Positions 1 through 8,915 are shown, counted from the first letter of the stretch. The stretch: DNA of 64,000 nucleotides from Aminipila sp032051575 (GCF_032051575.1 NZ_DAMBYD010000003.1:310001-374000), one strand, 5' to 3'. Made by a program: numbers and translations. Notes: a model not told the origin generated them from the letters alone.

Positions 1-869
1 GGGATTGTCTGACCATAGTTCTCAAATGTAATAGTGACTTTCTCATTGTCTGTCATTGCGGAAATAATTATTTCCGTATTAGGGTAACTGTATTGAACAG
101 CGTTTTTTAGAATGTTGTTAAATACTCTAGCCAACTTTTCAGAATCCACATAAATCGACAAATTTTCATCTGCTTGAAGTATTGCAGAATTTCCTTTGTC
201 TGATAAGACAGGATAAAATTCATCGATTATCTGCATGAGCATGTAGTATAAATCCACATTTTTTTTAGTAAGCTTAATTTGCTTTGTATTGTATCGTGTA
301 ATTTCAAAAAATTCGTTGACAAGCTTTTCAAGCCGCTTTGCGTTTTTCAGCGCAACGCCCACATATTTTGTTTTCTGCCGAATAGGCATGTCTGGCGCTT
401 GTTCAAGTAAACTTAAATAGCCAATTACAGAGGTCAGCGGCGTCCGAATATCATGTGCCACATACATGACCATATCGTTCTTTTTGCTTTCTGCCTCTCT
501 GACCGCCTGTTGGCTTAACAAGACAGCCATTTTGATTTGATTCATCTGCTTTTCAATATTTTTGAGCGGTTCCGACAATTCTATGGTACTATCATTTGGC
601 TGATACACAGTATTGGTGGCATCTATGACTTCCTGTAAATATTCCCATGGCTTTTTCCAATAATGATAGAATATACAGCAAAAGCCTATAACAAGATATA
701 GGAAAAAGATAACCTCAATTCTCAGATGAAGCCATAAAAAAAACACATTTGAAAATTGACTAAAGCCATAGTCAATTACTATGGATAAAGCATAACCAAT
801 CAAAGTATAAACCATCAAAGTAATATAGAGCTTCATACGTAACTTCTTTTCTATGGTATCATTCTTCAT
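1..869 (-). CDS. VanS-like sensor histidine kinase (3' part cut by window edge)
   Basis: Membrane sensor kinase that would phosphorylate the response regulator encoded just upstream. Reading from the ATG at 869 gives two closely spaced N-terminal membrane segments with almost no external domain, then a linker, the phospho-acceptor box (AHDIRTPLTSVIGYLSLL) and the N box (FNNILKNAVQYS). The window ends inside the G1 box (NYGQTIP), so the rest of the ATPase domain lies outside. A strong ribosome binding site (GGAGGGGG) sits just before the ATG. The short sensor region and the partner resemble VanS of VanB/VanG/VanCd-type clusters. No van ligase genes are in view, so glycopeptide resistance cannot be concluded. 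Confidence 0.85.
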   Translation of the reverse strand, partial: MKNDTIEKKLRMKLYITLMVYTLIGYALSIVIDYGFSQFSNVFFLWLHLRIEVIFFLYLVIGFCCIFYHYWKKPWEYLQEVIDATNTVYQPNDSTIELSEPLKNIEKQMNQIKMAVLLSQQAVREAESKKNDMVMYVAHDIRTPLTSVIGYLSLLEQAPDMPIRQKTKYVGVALKNAKRLEKLVNEFFEITRYNTKQIKLTKKNVDLYYMLMQIIDEFYPVLSDKGNSAILQADENLSIYVDSEKLARVFNNILKNAVQYSYPNTEIIISAMTDNEKVTITFENYGQTI

Positions 870-914
870 CCTTACCCCCTCCGATTTTATTTTTTATTTT
901 CTTGTGGTCAATCG

Positions 915-1613
915 TTAAATTTTATACCCCACTCCCCATATGGTCTTGATATACTTTGGTTCATCTAAGGTATCGCCTATTTTTTCACGTAAATGCCGGA
1001 CATGAACCGTTATTGTGTTATTGCTTTTGCTATAATATTCATCTTTCCATATATCATGGAACAATTCTTCTGCACTAACTACTGTGCCTTCACATTCCAA
1101 TAAAATTCGAAGGATAGAAAACTCTGTAGGTGTTAAACTAATTGCCTTCTCCTCCAGTAGACATTCATGTGTTTTCGTATTAAGTTCCAGACCGGAATAA
1201 GAAAGAATCTGACCTGGGTTTGTTTCTTCTTTAATAAAATTGTACTTTTTATACCTGCGTAGCTGTGCCTTTACTCTGGCAACCAATTCAAGGGGCTGAA
1301 ACGGCTTCGTAATATAATCATCAGCTCCTAACGTTAAGCCTGTAATTTTGTCAGATTCATCGTCTTTAGCCGTCAGCATAATAACCGGAAACATATATTG
1401 TTCACGGATTTTCTGACAAAGAGAAAAGCCGTTTACCTCCGGCATCATAATATCCAGAATAGCAAGGTCAAGTTCTTTTGTATCGATATAGGCTAAAGCA
1501 TCTTTTGAAGAGTAGCATTTGTAAACAACATAATTTTCATTTTGTAAATACACTTCAATTAAGTCTGCAATATCGTGTTCATCATCTACGACAAGAATTT
1601 TATCATTCATCAT
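915..1613 (-). CDS. VanR-like OmpR-family response regulator
   Basis: A 232-residue DNA-binding response regulator. The receiver domain (about residues 4-118) has the acidic pocket VVDDE, the phospho-acceptor in LAILDIMMP and the conserved Lys in ITKPF. The winged-helix output domain ends in the usual IWGVGYKI. The stretch MLTAKDDESDKITGL and the motif LRRYKKYN are close to VanR proteins of the vanG/vanCd type. It precedes the VanS-like kinase by 45 bp on the same strand, so the two are one operon. The second methionine may be the true start. Target genes are not visible. Confidence 0.9.
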   Translation of the reverse strand: MMNDKILVVDDEHDIADLIEVYLQNENYVVYKCYSSKDALAYIDTKELDLAILDIMMPEVNGFSLCQKIREQYMFPVIMLTAKDDESDKITGLTLGADDYITKPFQPLELVARVKAQLRRYKKYNFIKEETNPGQILSYSGLELNTKTHECLLEEKAISLTPTEFSILRILLECEGTVVSAEELFHDIWKDEYYSKSNNTITVHVRHLREKIGDTLDEPKYIKTIWGVGYKI

Positions 1614-1797
1614 ATAACGCTCCTTTCCAGCATTGCTACGTATTTTATCATTATATCAAAACAATCTGCCTTAATAGTGATTTTTAGTATGAGAATTTAT
1701 TAAGATTTTCCTAAGATTATTTCATAACCTATGCCTTTACTTACGATATCCCCTATTATATAAAAAAAAGAAGCTAGGCAACAGCAACTTTTAAGCA

Positions 1798-1887
1798 CTA
1801 ATGCAATAGCTTCGTAGTTTCAATTTTCCTCTTTTTATATGGATCTTTATACAATTCCATTTCAATACATTTCCAATCTTCATTCAT
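1798..1887 (-). other. Very short ORF (29 codons) in the gap between vanR-like and zinc-ribbon genes
   Basis: An ATG-started reading frame (begins MNEDWKCIEMEL, rich in Lys/Glu) lies 30 bp downstream of the zinc-ribbon gene on the same strand. There is no convincing ribosome binding site, and I recognise no family. It may be a gene remnant or chance. The rest of the 305-bp gap (1614-1917) holds a weak GAAGCTA/TAGCTTC inverted repeat around 1769-1815 and nothing else I can support. Confidence 0.2.
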
Positions 1888-1917
1888 AACATGGTAATGT
1901 CACAACCTGTCATTTTC

Positions 1918-2145
1918 TCATTTGGTATACTCACTGCCAAAAGCTTTCTTGATTTTTTCAACATCTCTAGTATCCACCCATTCTTCAATAAATCCACAAT
2001 TACAGCATACATACCTGTCCACATCTACCATGCTTCGATTAGTCATACCACACTGAATATAGTTTCCTTCTCCGTATGCTTCAGCGTTTCCGCCTACCTT
2101 TATTATATCTGTTCCTCCACATTTAGGACACTTTCCATTCTTCAT
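1918..2145 (-). CDS. Small zinc-ribbon protein
   Basis: A 75-residue soluble protein with two metal-binding pairs, CPKC near residues 6-9 and CCNC near residues 48-51. This is the arrangement of a rubredoxin-like zinc ribbon. The middle has a Gly/Asn-rich turn and the tail is charged. A clear ribosome binding site (AAGGGGGG) precedes the ATG. Such small orphan zinc ribbons are common in Clostridia and have no defined role. It lies downstream of the structured-RNA candidate on the same strand but has its own start signals. Confidence 0.75.
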   Translation of the reverse strand: MKNGKCPKCGGTDIIKVGGNAEAYGEGNYIQCGMTNRSMVDVDRYVCCNCGFIEEWVDTRDVEKIKKAFGSEYTK

Positions 2146-2215
2146 TAAAATCCCCCCTTATCCATTATAAGTATATCACACTTCATTTGCGTTTTTTTAA
2201 TTCATTATTAATCTA

Positions 2216-2407
2216 AACAAAAAACCGCAGGCTTCAAAAGTTTCTGCGGTACGTCTTCAGTAGTATCGGTCTCTCCCGATTGTCAATGCTCCCACATTTA
2301 AGGGCTGTCTATTTCAGGCTGTCACTGATTTTATCTCTTAACCATACGCGGTATTTAAAATCAGATAAACTTACACCGCGTGGCTCAAAGGAGAAAACAC
2401 TTATTTT
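2216..2407 (-). ncRNA. Candidate stand-alone structured RNA with pseudoknot and terminator
   Basis: No gene occupies 2146-2506. On the minus strand a TATACT -10 box at about 2414-2419 is followed by about 190 nt ending in a GC-rich hairpin (ACCGCAG/CTGCGGT) and a T tract, as in an independent small-RNA gene. Inside, ACGCGGT pairs with a downstream ACCGCGT and CTGATTTT pairs with AAAATCAG. The four segments are interleaved (a, b, a', b'), which gives an H-type pseudoknot. A further hairpin, ATCGG-GAGAGA-CCGAT, lies before the terminator. Size and layout would suit 6S-, raiA- or riboswitch-like RNAs, but I could not match a consensus. Confidence 0.55.
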
Positions 2408-2506
2408 CCTATCAGTATAATTTTATAATATTACCATGTACCATAAGGGACATTTTTTAATATTTTTTATGCACTTTTAATGCTGTTTAGTATGCAAAAA
2501 TGCTAT

Positions 2507-4774
2507 TCAACCACACTTGGAATAACCACAATTACGACATGTAACACAACCACCTTCATGCTCCAGCTTATTGCCACACTCTGGGCAATATCTGGCATAC
2601 AAAGTTTCCGCAAGAGAGATCGGCGGTGTTGTCATGGCTTGAACCTCAAGCCCGTCTAAAGTTAAAGTATCCGCATGTGAAGCTTTAACTCCCCTCTCAA
2701 TGGCCTTGGCAATAGCATCAGGGCATGAGGTGACACTCATTCCTTTCTGGCGTATAGTCGATGGACAACGGATGCCCTTAAGTTGTTCTGCCAAAGCCTC
2801 ACTGCTAATGCCACTACGCAATGCGATGGATACCAGACGTGCAGTGGCCTCAGATTGGGACGGACAGCCGCCGGTACGCCCCGTATTAGTGAATACCTCA
2901 CATATACCGTTCTCATCATAATTGACTGTTATATACAAATTACCACATCCAATCTTCACTTTTTCGGTAAATCCCCTTGTAATATTTGGTCGTGGACGTG
3001 GAGTAATAACATCATTCTTAATTGTGCTGTCCTCGTGGCTGCACTCCTCCTTAGATTCCTTCTCATTAACCTTACCTATATTCAGCACCTGCCCGTCCCG
3101 AGAGCCATCCCGGTAAATGGTGATACCTTTACACCCCAGAGAATACGCCAGCTGATAAACTTCAGCTACTTCCTCTTCCGTTGCGGAATTAGAAAAGTTC
3201 ACCGTTTTGGAGACTGCATTGTCTGTATATTTCTGAAATTGTGCCTGCATTTTTACATGCCACAACGGATCCACATCATGAGCACATACAAAAATCTTCT
3301 TCAGCGTTTCTGGGATGCCATCCACATCGGCCAGAGTACCATGCTCCACAATTTTCTCCATTACCTGGTCAGAATATAGGTTTTCCTCCATTAGTCGTTC
3401 CTTTAAAGTACTGTTAATCTCGATTAAGTGAGTTTCATCCATGACGTTACGAATATAAGCATAGGCGAACACTGGCTCTACTCCTGATGAAACCCCTGCA
3501 ATAATGGATAGAGTGCCATTGGGCGCAATGGTAGTGATGGTGGCATTGCGCAAAGGTTCACCATTTTTAAAGATACTTTCCTCAAAGAGCGGAAATGCAC
3601 CTCTGATTTCCGCCAGCTTTATGCTTGCTTCATGGCCAATGGTGTTGACCATTTCCATAATTTTTCCTCCCAGTGCAACGCCCTCCTCACTGTTATATGG
3701 TATACCCATATATAGAAGCATGTCTGCAAAACCCATTACACCCAGGCCAATTTTCCGAGTAAGTTTGGTAACTCGTTCAATCTCGCTTAGCGGATACACG
3801 TTGACATCAATGACATTATCTAGGAAATGTACTGCGTCACGTATTGTTATGGCTAGCTTATCACTATCTAAAGTATATCGCCCATTCTCTACTTTCAGGT
3901 GTTTTACAAGATTTATTGAGCCTAAGTTGCAGGACTCATATGGTAATAAGGGTTGCTCTCCACATGGGTTGGTGGACTCAATCTCTCCCTGCCCAGGTAC
4001 TACGTTGTCACTGTTAAGGCGGTCAAGAAAGATGATGCCGGGCTCACCAGTCTGCCAAGCGGAGCTAACAATGGTATTAAACACATCTTTAGCATTAAGC
4101 TGACCAGTAATCTCTTTGGTCGCAGGGTCCACTAAATCGTACTCTCTTCCGTTTTCTGCCGCTTTCATAAATGCCTCGGTGAGACCCACTGAGATGTTAA
4201 AGTTTGTAAGCTCATTTTTATCATTCTTGCAAGTGATAAAAGACATAATATCCGGGTGATCCACTCGTAGAATCCCCATATTGGCACCTCGCCGGGTTCC
4301 CCCTTGCTTCACAGCTTCTGTAGCTGCGTTAAATACTTTCATAAAGGAAATAGGGCCACTGGCTACACCCCCAGTGGAGTTCACCGCTGCACCATTCCTC
4401 CGTAACCTTGAAAAGGAAAAACCCGTTCCTCCACCGCTTTTATGAATGAGAGCTGCATTCTTAACCGCATCAAAAATAGCTTCCATGGAATCAGCTACTG
4501 GCAGCACAAAGCAAGCTGACAACTGCCCTAATGGGCGTCCTGCGTTCATCAGCGTGGGGGAATTAGGTAAAAATTCCAGCTCTACCATCATGTCATAAAA
4601 TCGATCTGCCATAGCAGATACATCAGCAGCTGGATTATAATTAAGGTCAGCAGCAGCAATAGCAGTAGCAACTCGGCGGAAAAGTCCCTCCACTGTCTCC
4701 GTAAGCTGACCTTGTGTGTCCCGGGACAGATACCGACGCTCTAAAACTGCGCGGGCATTTTCAGTAATTTTCAT
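2507..4774 (-). CDS. nrdJ: Adenosylcobalamin-dependent (class II) ribonucleotide reductase
   Basis: Converts ribonucleotides to deoxyribonucleotides without oxygen, using coenzyme B12 as radical source. The 755-residue protein has the N-terminal RNR motif with FLPNSPTLMNAG, the substrate-site segment NPCGEQPLLPYESCNLGS, the radical-site region ending in TIAPNGTLSIIAG, and a C-terminal zinc ribbon (CPECGNKL...CRNCGYSKCG) typical of long NrdJ proteins. The ribosome binding site AAAGGAG precedes the ATG. A promoter TTGACA-N16-TACAAT lies at 4820-4847. I see no cobalamin riboswitch in the leader, although many B12-dependent nrdJ genes or their B12-independent partners have one. Confidence 0.96.
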   Translation of the reverse strand: MKITENARAVLERRYLSRDTQGQLTETVEGLFRRVATAIAAADLNYNPAADVSAMADRFYDMMVELEFLPNSPTLMNAGRPLGQLSACFVLPVADSMEAIFDAVKNAALIHKSGGGTGFSFSRLRRNGAAVNSTGGVASGPISFMKVFNAATEAVKQGGTRRGANMGILRVDHPDIMSFITCKNDKNELTNFNISVGLTEAFMKAAENGREYDLVDPATKEITGQLNAKDVFNTIVSSAWQTGEPGIIFLDRLNSDNVVPGQGEIESTNPCGEQPLLPYESCNLGSINLVKHLKVENGRYTLDSDKLAITIRDAVHFLDNVIDVNVYPLSEIERVTKLTRKIGLGVMGFADMLLYMGIPYNSEEGVALGGKIMEMVNTIGHEASIKLAEIRGAFPLFEESIFKNGEPLRNATITTIAPNGTLSIIAGVSSGVEPVFAYAYIRNVMDETHLIEINSTLKERLMEENLYSDQVMEKIVEHGTLADVDGIPETLKKIFVCAHDVDPLWHVKMQAQFQKYTDNAVSKTVNFSNSATEEEVAEVYQLAYSLGCKGITIYRDGSRDGQVLNIGKVNEKESKEECSHEDSTIKNDVITPRPRPNITRGFTEKVKIGCGNLYITVNYDENGICEVFTNTGRTGGCPSQSEATARLVSIALRSGISSEALAEQLKGIRCPSTIRQKGMSVTSCPDAIAKAIERGVKASHADTLTLDGLEVQAMTTPPISLAETLYARYCPECGNKLEHEGGCVTCRNCGYSKCG

Positions 4775-4819
4775 TTTTTATTTCTCCTTTTGTTTAACTT
4801 TAAACGTTATATACCATAT

Positions 4820-4847
4820 ATTGTATCATCACGATTCGAATTGTCAA
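4820..4847 (-). promoter_or_regulatory. Predicted sigma-A promoter of nrdJ
   Basis: On the minus strand, -35 TTGACA (4842-4847) and -10 TACAAT (4820-4825) are separated by 16 bp, about 45 bp upstream of the nrdJ ATG. Confidence 0.6.
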
Positions 4848-4957
4848 TATATTGGGTTGAGATTATTGTGATGTTTAAAGATAATATTGAACATTTTAAG
4901 CGTAAGTCCTATAGATTTTTTTATAATTATGAAATATTTTTGTAAAATCAACACATT

Positions 4958-4988
4958 TTGACAAATATTTCATTTTTTCTGATATTAT
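4958..4988 (+). promoter_or_regulatory. Predicted promoter of the DUF898-type gene
   Basis: Plus-strand -35 TTGACA at 4958-4963 is followed by an AT-rich -10 region, either GATATT after 17 bp or TATTAT after 19 bp. It lies just upstream of the membrane-protein gene at 5025. Confidence 0.4.
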
Positions 4989-5024
4989 AAATATAGACTT
5001 AATTTATTCAAAGGAGAAATAGAA

Positions 5025-5336
5025 ATGGAAAATGTTGAAAAATCTTATTTTGATGGAGGGCTCTTACAATTAATAGGCTGGACTATACTAGGAGGGTTAA
5101 TCACTACATGTACTCTTGGTATTTGTTACCCTTGGGCACTCTGTATGATATACGGTTGGAAAACTAATCACACAGTAATTGAAGGTAAAAGGCTAAGCTT
5201 TAAAGGAACAGCTGTTGGATTATTTGGAAATTGGATTAAATGGTTACTTTTATGTATTGTTACAATCGGTATTTATAGTTTTTGGCTTGGAATTGCGCTG
5301 GAAAAATGGAAAGCAAACCATACTCACTTTGCTTAA
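5025..5336 (+). CDS. Small DUF898/YjgN-like membrane protein
   Basis: A 103-residue protein with two hydrophobic segments (about residues 14-40 and 66-92). Each ends with the pattern Gly-Ile-x-x-Phe/Pro-Trp, then a Trp-Lys-x-Asn-His motif (GWKTNHT and KWKANHT). This internally repeated pattern is typical of the DUF898 (YjgN) family of uncharacterised inner-membrane proteins, here in a minimal one-repeat form. The ribosome binding site AAAGGAG precedes the ATG. It diverges from nrdJ and ends in a strong terminator, so it is a single-gene unit. No function is known. Confidence 0.75.
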   Translation: MENVEKSYFDGGLLQLIGWTILGGLITTCTLGICYPWALCMIYGWKTNHTVIEGKRLSFKGTAVGLFGNWIKWLLLCIVTIGIYSFWLGIALEKWKANHTHFA

Positions 5337-5373
5337 ATGCATATACATAATTTAAACATATTGTTTTATTTCT

Positions 5374-5410
5374 ACCCTTAAAGCACAAGCCTTTAAGGGT
5401 ATTTTTTTTA
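5374..5410 (+). terminator. Rho-independent terminator after the DUF898-type gene
   Basis: Perfect stem ACCCTTAAAG/CTTTAAGGGT followed by a run of T on the plus strand. Confidence 0.85.
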
Positions 5411-5651
5411 TTGAAATCACAAAACGACAATCTACATTCTGATGTTACCATTGCTATTAAAACTATAATGACTAGGAATTGTTGTACTTTTAGTGCTCGA
5501 TTTACTGTAAATCCAAGCCATAAAGTCAGGAAGAACAGCGGGAGTTTGCTGAATGTAAACAGCGGTAAATCCAAGAGGTTGGAAAAGAATCTCAATGATA
5601 TATGAGCAAGGAGGTGGTTCAAATTGAACCACCTCCTTAACTCGTGTCCAT
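5411..5651. other. Gap with a long palindrome, no gene supported
   Basis: Reading frames exist here on both strands, but none has a ribosome binding site or a recognisable product. The region may be a decayed gene. A perfect inverted repeat at about 5607-5637 (arms AAGGAGGTGGTTCAA and TTGAACCACCTCCTT) lies just after the stop of the ABC permease gene. It could act as the 3' hairpin of that operon, although no T tract follows on the minus strand. Confidence 0.5.
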
Positions 5652-6869
5652 TTAACCAATTTGATGATTTTTAAAGGAACGATAGGCTAATGGGGTCAGC
5701 AGAACACTGACTGCAATCGCAAACAAGGGCAGAAACACATAAGGATGAATAACCAAGCTCCCGAATTCATATTGAATCATATCCACCACTGATGCAAGAG
5801 AGGTCATTTGCGTGGGGAAAAGGTGATACAGGTTATAGAGCAGTATATTCTTTTCCGAAACGCTGCCCAGCATGGGGGCAATCAGTAATACGCTCACCAA
5901 AACAATTACGCCAAAGGAAGATTTCAGCTTTGCGGAGAGCAACATGGTAATCGCCGCCGTCATCAGGTAGGCAGACAAGCTGACAACCGTCAGCAGCAGC
6001 ACTGTTTGTCCCATGGTCAGCGAATACGGACACAGGATTAAATAAAGCTGCAAAGGCGCATTCCCGCCCTCCGCACCAAATACAGCCAGAGACAGACAAA
6101 AGGCGAGCGCAAGCAGAACCAGACCAAAGATTGCCGCCAGAGAAAAGCCAGTAAAAAGCTTTGCGGAAATGAGTCTGTTCTTCCCCCTCTTGGAGGACAA
6201 GATGAGCTGATCCGCACCAGAGCTGTATTCTCCGGAAAACAGCGGCGCCATGCAAACCGCTATGACAAACGCCGAGAATAGCCCCAGCGTATTGACCATT
6301 ACAAAAAAGCGGGTGTAGCCATCCGTATAAGAAAATGTAAAGGGTTTTTTAACTTGCTCATCCAAAGCCAGTATCCGCTCCTTGGCTTTGTCTCCCATCT
6401 GCGTTTGCTGGACAGACTGTTCCAGCTTTTCCAGCCGGGTGCTGTAATAGCCATCCGCCTGCGCTTCGGTAAACACTTGAAAATCCTCCATATTAAAGCG
6501 TTTGGAGGCCGTATTGAAAACACTGCGGATCGTTCCGTAAATCGGGCTGTAGGGGCGCGCAATAGTTTGGTATTCCTGCGTAGACTGATAAACATCTGCC
6601 TCCGGAATCTGCGCGTAGGCATTGACCGTCTTCATAATCAGCTCTGTGTCCAGCGAGCGTCCCGACAGCGCACGAGCATATGCTCTATCCTTGACCATTG
6701 CGTCATAATTGGATTCATAGGGTTCGCCATCCACATAATAGCTTCCAATAAGCGTACCAACAACACTGAACGCTATAAGGAAGGCAGCAAGAAGCAGGGC
6801 AACTTGTACGCTTCTCTTACACAAAATCTTTTTATATTCAAATCCGACTAGATCCCAGAATCCATTCAT
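5652..6869 (-). CDS. ABC-2 type transporter permease
   Basis: Membrane subunit of an ABC exporter. The 405 residues start with a cytoplasmic amphipathic segment, then one membrane helix (about 23-45), a roughly 150-residue external domain rich in charged residues, and five further hydrophobic segments from about residue 195 to the end. This is the topology of the ABC-2 permeases related to bacitracin/lantibiotic self-protection exporters and YhgE/NatB-like proteins. Its start overlaps the ATPase gene by 4 bp (ATGA), so the two are translationally coupled. The substrate cannot be read from the sequence. Confidence 0.85.
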   Translation of the reverse strand: MNGFWDLVGFEYKKILCKRSVQVALLLAAFLIAFSVVGTLIGSYYVDGEPYESNYDAMVKDRAYARALSGRSLDTELIMKTVNAYAQIPEADVYQSTQEYQTIARPYSPIYGTIRSVFNTASKRFNMEDFQVFTEAQADGYYSTRLEKLEQSVQQTQMGDKAKERILALDEQVKKPFTFSYTDGYTRFFVMVNTLGLFSAFVIAVCMAPLFSGEYSSGADQLILSSKRGKNRLISAKLFTGFSLAAIFGLVLLALAFCLSLAVFGAEGGNAPLQLYLILCPYSLTMGQTVLLLTVVSLSAYLMTAAITMLLSAKLKSSFGVIVLVSVLLIAPMLGSVSEKNILLYNLYHLFPTQMTSLASVVDMIQYEFGSLVIHPYVFLPLFAIAVSVLLTPLAYRSFKNHQIG

Positions 6870-7735
6870 TGTTCATTCACCTCACTAAAATAATACAAAT
6901 ATAAATCTTCTAATGTCGCTTGTACGCTTAACGCCGAAGTACATGGTTTTTCATCCGAAACCAAACGCAGGAATATCTTTTCGGTACTTTCCTGACGCAA
7001 ATTAATAACCGGATATCTTTCACACAGAATATCTGCCTCGGATTGGGGCAGAGTACACTCCCAAACCTTACAGTCAATCGTTTGTATGATTTCATCTCGC
7101 GTTCCCTGATGAATGAGTTGTCCGTCTTTCATCACAAGGATCGTATTTGCAATATGTTCTATATCGGAAACGATGTGTGTGGAAAGTAATACGATGCGGT
7201 CAGTTCCAAGACGCGAAATTAAATTACGAAAACGTACGCGCTCCTTGGGGTCAAGGCCGGCGGTCGGCTCATCTAAAATTAATATTTGAGGATCATTCAG
7301 CATGGATTGTGCAATACCCAGCCGTTGCTTCATACCCCCGGAAAAAGTCTTGATTCTCCTCTTGGCTTCTTTTTCAAGGGATACCTGTTCCAAAAGCTCC
7401 CATGCCTTTTCCCTTGCTTTTGTTTTTGGCAATCCTTTTAAGGCGGCAATATAAAGCAAAAAATCCAGAGCAGAAAATTCAGGATAATACCCAAAATCCT
7501 GCGGTAGGTATCCCAATGCATCACGATAATCCTCATTGCTGACGTCAATATTGTTAAAGCGGATGGTTCCGGAAGTCGGTGCCAACACACCGCACATTAT
7601 GCGCATCAAAGTGGTTTTTCCCGCTCCATTCGCCCCAAGAAGTCCGTAAACCCCGCTTTGAAAATTAATTGAAATACGGTCGCAGGCAATTTTGTTTCCG
7701 TAATGTTTTATCACTCGATCAAGTTTAAGTTCCAT
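6866..7735 (-). CDS. ABC transporter ATP-binding protein
   Basis: ATPase of the exporter, 289 residues. Visible motifs are Walker A (GANGAGKTT), Q-loop (LPQDFG), the signature FSGGMKQRLG, Walker B with the catalytic Glu (ILILDEPTAGLD) and the H-loop His in LLSTHIVSDIE. A roughly 75-residue C-terminal extension follows the ATPase core, as is usual in drug- and bacteriocin-resistance ATPases. The gene overlaps the preceding gene by 25 bp and the permease by 4 bp, showing a tight operon headed by a sigma factor. Confidence 0.93.
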   Translation of the reverse strand: MELKLDRVIKHYGNKIACDRISINFQSGVYGLLGANGAGKTTLMRIMCGVLAPTSGTIRFNNIDVSNEDYRDALGYLPQDFGYYPEFSALDFLLYIAALKGLPKTKAREKAWELLEQVSLEKEAKRRIKTFSGGMKQRLGIAQSMLNDPQILILDEPTAGLDPKERVRFRNLISRLGTDRIVLLSTHIVSDIEHIANTILVMKDGQLIHQGTRDEIIQTIDCKVWECTLPQSEADILCERYPVINLRQESTEKIFLRLVSDEKPCTSALSVQATLEDLYLYYFSEVNEQ

Positions 7736-8460
7736 TGTTTTTCCTCCATTTGTTTGACTAATTTACGCATCTGAATTCCAATAAGCACTGAACAGGATAC
7801 AAAAAGTATTAACCAGATATTCAGGTAGGTACTCGAATAAAGGACTTTTGCCGTACTTTCACAAAGAATACTGATTGCACTAACGATTCCTGCTGTGACT
7901 GCACAAGCATAGATCCCCTCCGAACTACGTGTTCGATTCAGCAGTCGTAGGCAAATTGAACAGACAACAAGATATGGTACGATTGAATAAAAAACGATTT
8001 GCAACAGGCTGTATGCTGATACTTGATTTATAAAAATAAGGATCAATATCAGAACAACAAAATTTACCACCCCCAGAATACTTATCCGTGCCATAACAAT
8101 CTGCAACAGGCTGAACCGACAGCTTCCCTCCAACTCTGACATACAGTAAGCAGCGGAACGGTAGATTTCTGTAACGCTTATCATTGCCAGAAATGGAAGG
8201 GCAGCGGAAATGCTCCAAATTTTTATTCCATCAGGATTCCAGCATTGGAACGCTGGTAATCGGAAAGCAATAATCCAGCCCAGAAAAACAATCAAAGCGG
8301 AAGCTACCCATATCCGCTTGCGGATATAGTGGAGCTGGTCAAATATAAATTCCTGATAATTGATTTTAGGATAGCGCAGTTGTTTCAGAAAACGTTCCAT
8401 ATCTGACGGGCATGGTGCTTCAAAAGCTGCCTTCAATGCTTTCTTGAGTTTTTTATTCAT
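7711..8460 (-). CDS. Membrane protein of sigma/ABC operon, six predicted TM segments
   Basis: A 249-residue protein with a roughly 55-residue charged cytoplasmic N terminus, then about six membrane segments. The N-terminal region followed by membrane helices, and its position directly after the sigma-factor gene with a 4-bp overlap, would suit an anti-sigma factor. It also looks like a small ABC-2 type permease partner. No zinc-binding anti-sigma motif (HxxxCxxC) is present. I do not recognise a named family. Confidence 0.75.
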   Translation of the reverse strand: MNKKLKKALKAAFEAPCPSDMERFLKQLRYPKINYQEFIFDQLHYIRKRIWVASALIVFLGWIIAFRLPAFQCWNPDGIKIWSISAALPFLAMISVTEIYRSAAYCMSELEGSCRFSLLQIVMARISILGVVNFVVLILILIFINQVSAYSLLQIVFYSIVPYLVVCSICLRLLNRTRSSEGIYACAVTAGIVSAISILCESTAKVLYSSTYLNIWLILFVSCSVLIGIQMRKLVKQMEEKQWNLNLIE

Positions 8461-8915
8461 AGAAAGTCCTCCTCCCTTAATAATTTTTTTAAAAATGTTA
8501 CTGCAGAATTTGTCTTTCGGTAAACAGAAAAACGTGAAATCCCCATAATAGAAGCAATCTCTCCAACGGAAAGTTCGTTGACATACCGTAAAAGCAGCAA
8601 TTCCTGTTCCTGTTCAGGCAGTGTTTTAAGTGATTGCCGTAGAACGATACTAAGTTCCAGTTGTTCAAAGTGGTCTGTATCTGGTACATCATCGTTCAGT
8701 GTTTCCAGCTGGACTTTACGGAAAGAATCTATGCAAAGATTCCTTGCTATTGTATAAAGATACGCCAGCATTTTTCCGCGTTCAATATAGAAATTTTGAG
8801 TAAAATATCTTAAGAAGGTTTCTTGAGTGAGGTCTTCCGCCAAAACAGAATTCTTTACCTTATAATAGCAATAGCGATAGATTTTATCGTATTGTTCTTG
8901 CATATGTATTGACAT
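8457..8915 (-). CDS. ECF-type RNA polymerase sigma factor
   Basis: A 152-residue sigma factor with region 2 (YRYCYYKVKNSVLAEDLTQE, then FLRY and YLYTIARNLCIDSFRK) and region 4 (LPEQEQELLLLRYVNELSVG...IMGISRFSVYR). It lacks regions 1 and 3, as ECF factors do. It heads an operon with a membrane protein and an ABC exporter, so it probably controls its own transporter in response to an envelope or peptide signal sensed by the next gene product. The ribosome binding site GAGGAGG lies before ATG 8915. Confidence 0.92.
   Translation of the reverse strand: MSIHMQEQYDKIYRYCYYKVKNSVLAEDLTQETFLRYFTQNFYIERGKMLAYLYTIARNLCIDSFRKVQLETLNDDVPDTDHFEQLELSIVLRQSLKTLPEQEQELLLLRYVNELSVGEIASIMGISRFSVYRKTNSAVTFLKKLLREEDFL

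Noticed and set aside
915..1613. Complete van glycopeptide-resistance cluster
   Set aside because: Only VanRS-like regulators are visible; no ligase, dehydrogenase or D,D-peptidase is in the window.
2221..2400. Cobalamin riboswitch linked to nrdJ
   Set aside because: The structured segment lies downstream of nrdJ, not in its leader, and the B12-box consensus is not present.
5260..5659. Minus-strand ORFs of 120 and 75 codons
   Set aside because: They overlap a terminator and a palindrome, lack ribosome binding sites and have no recognisable product.
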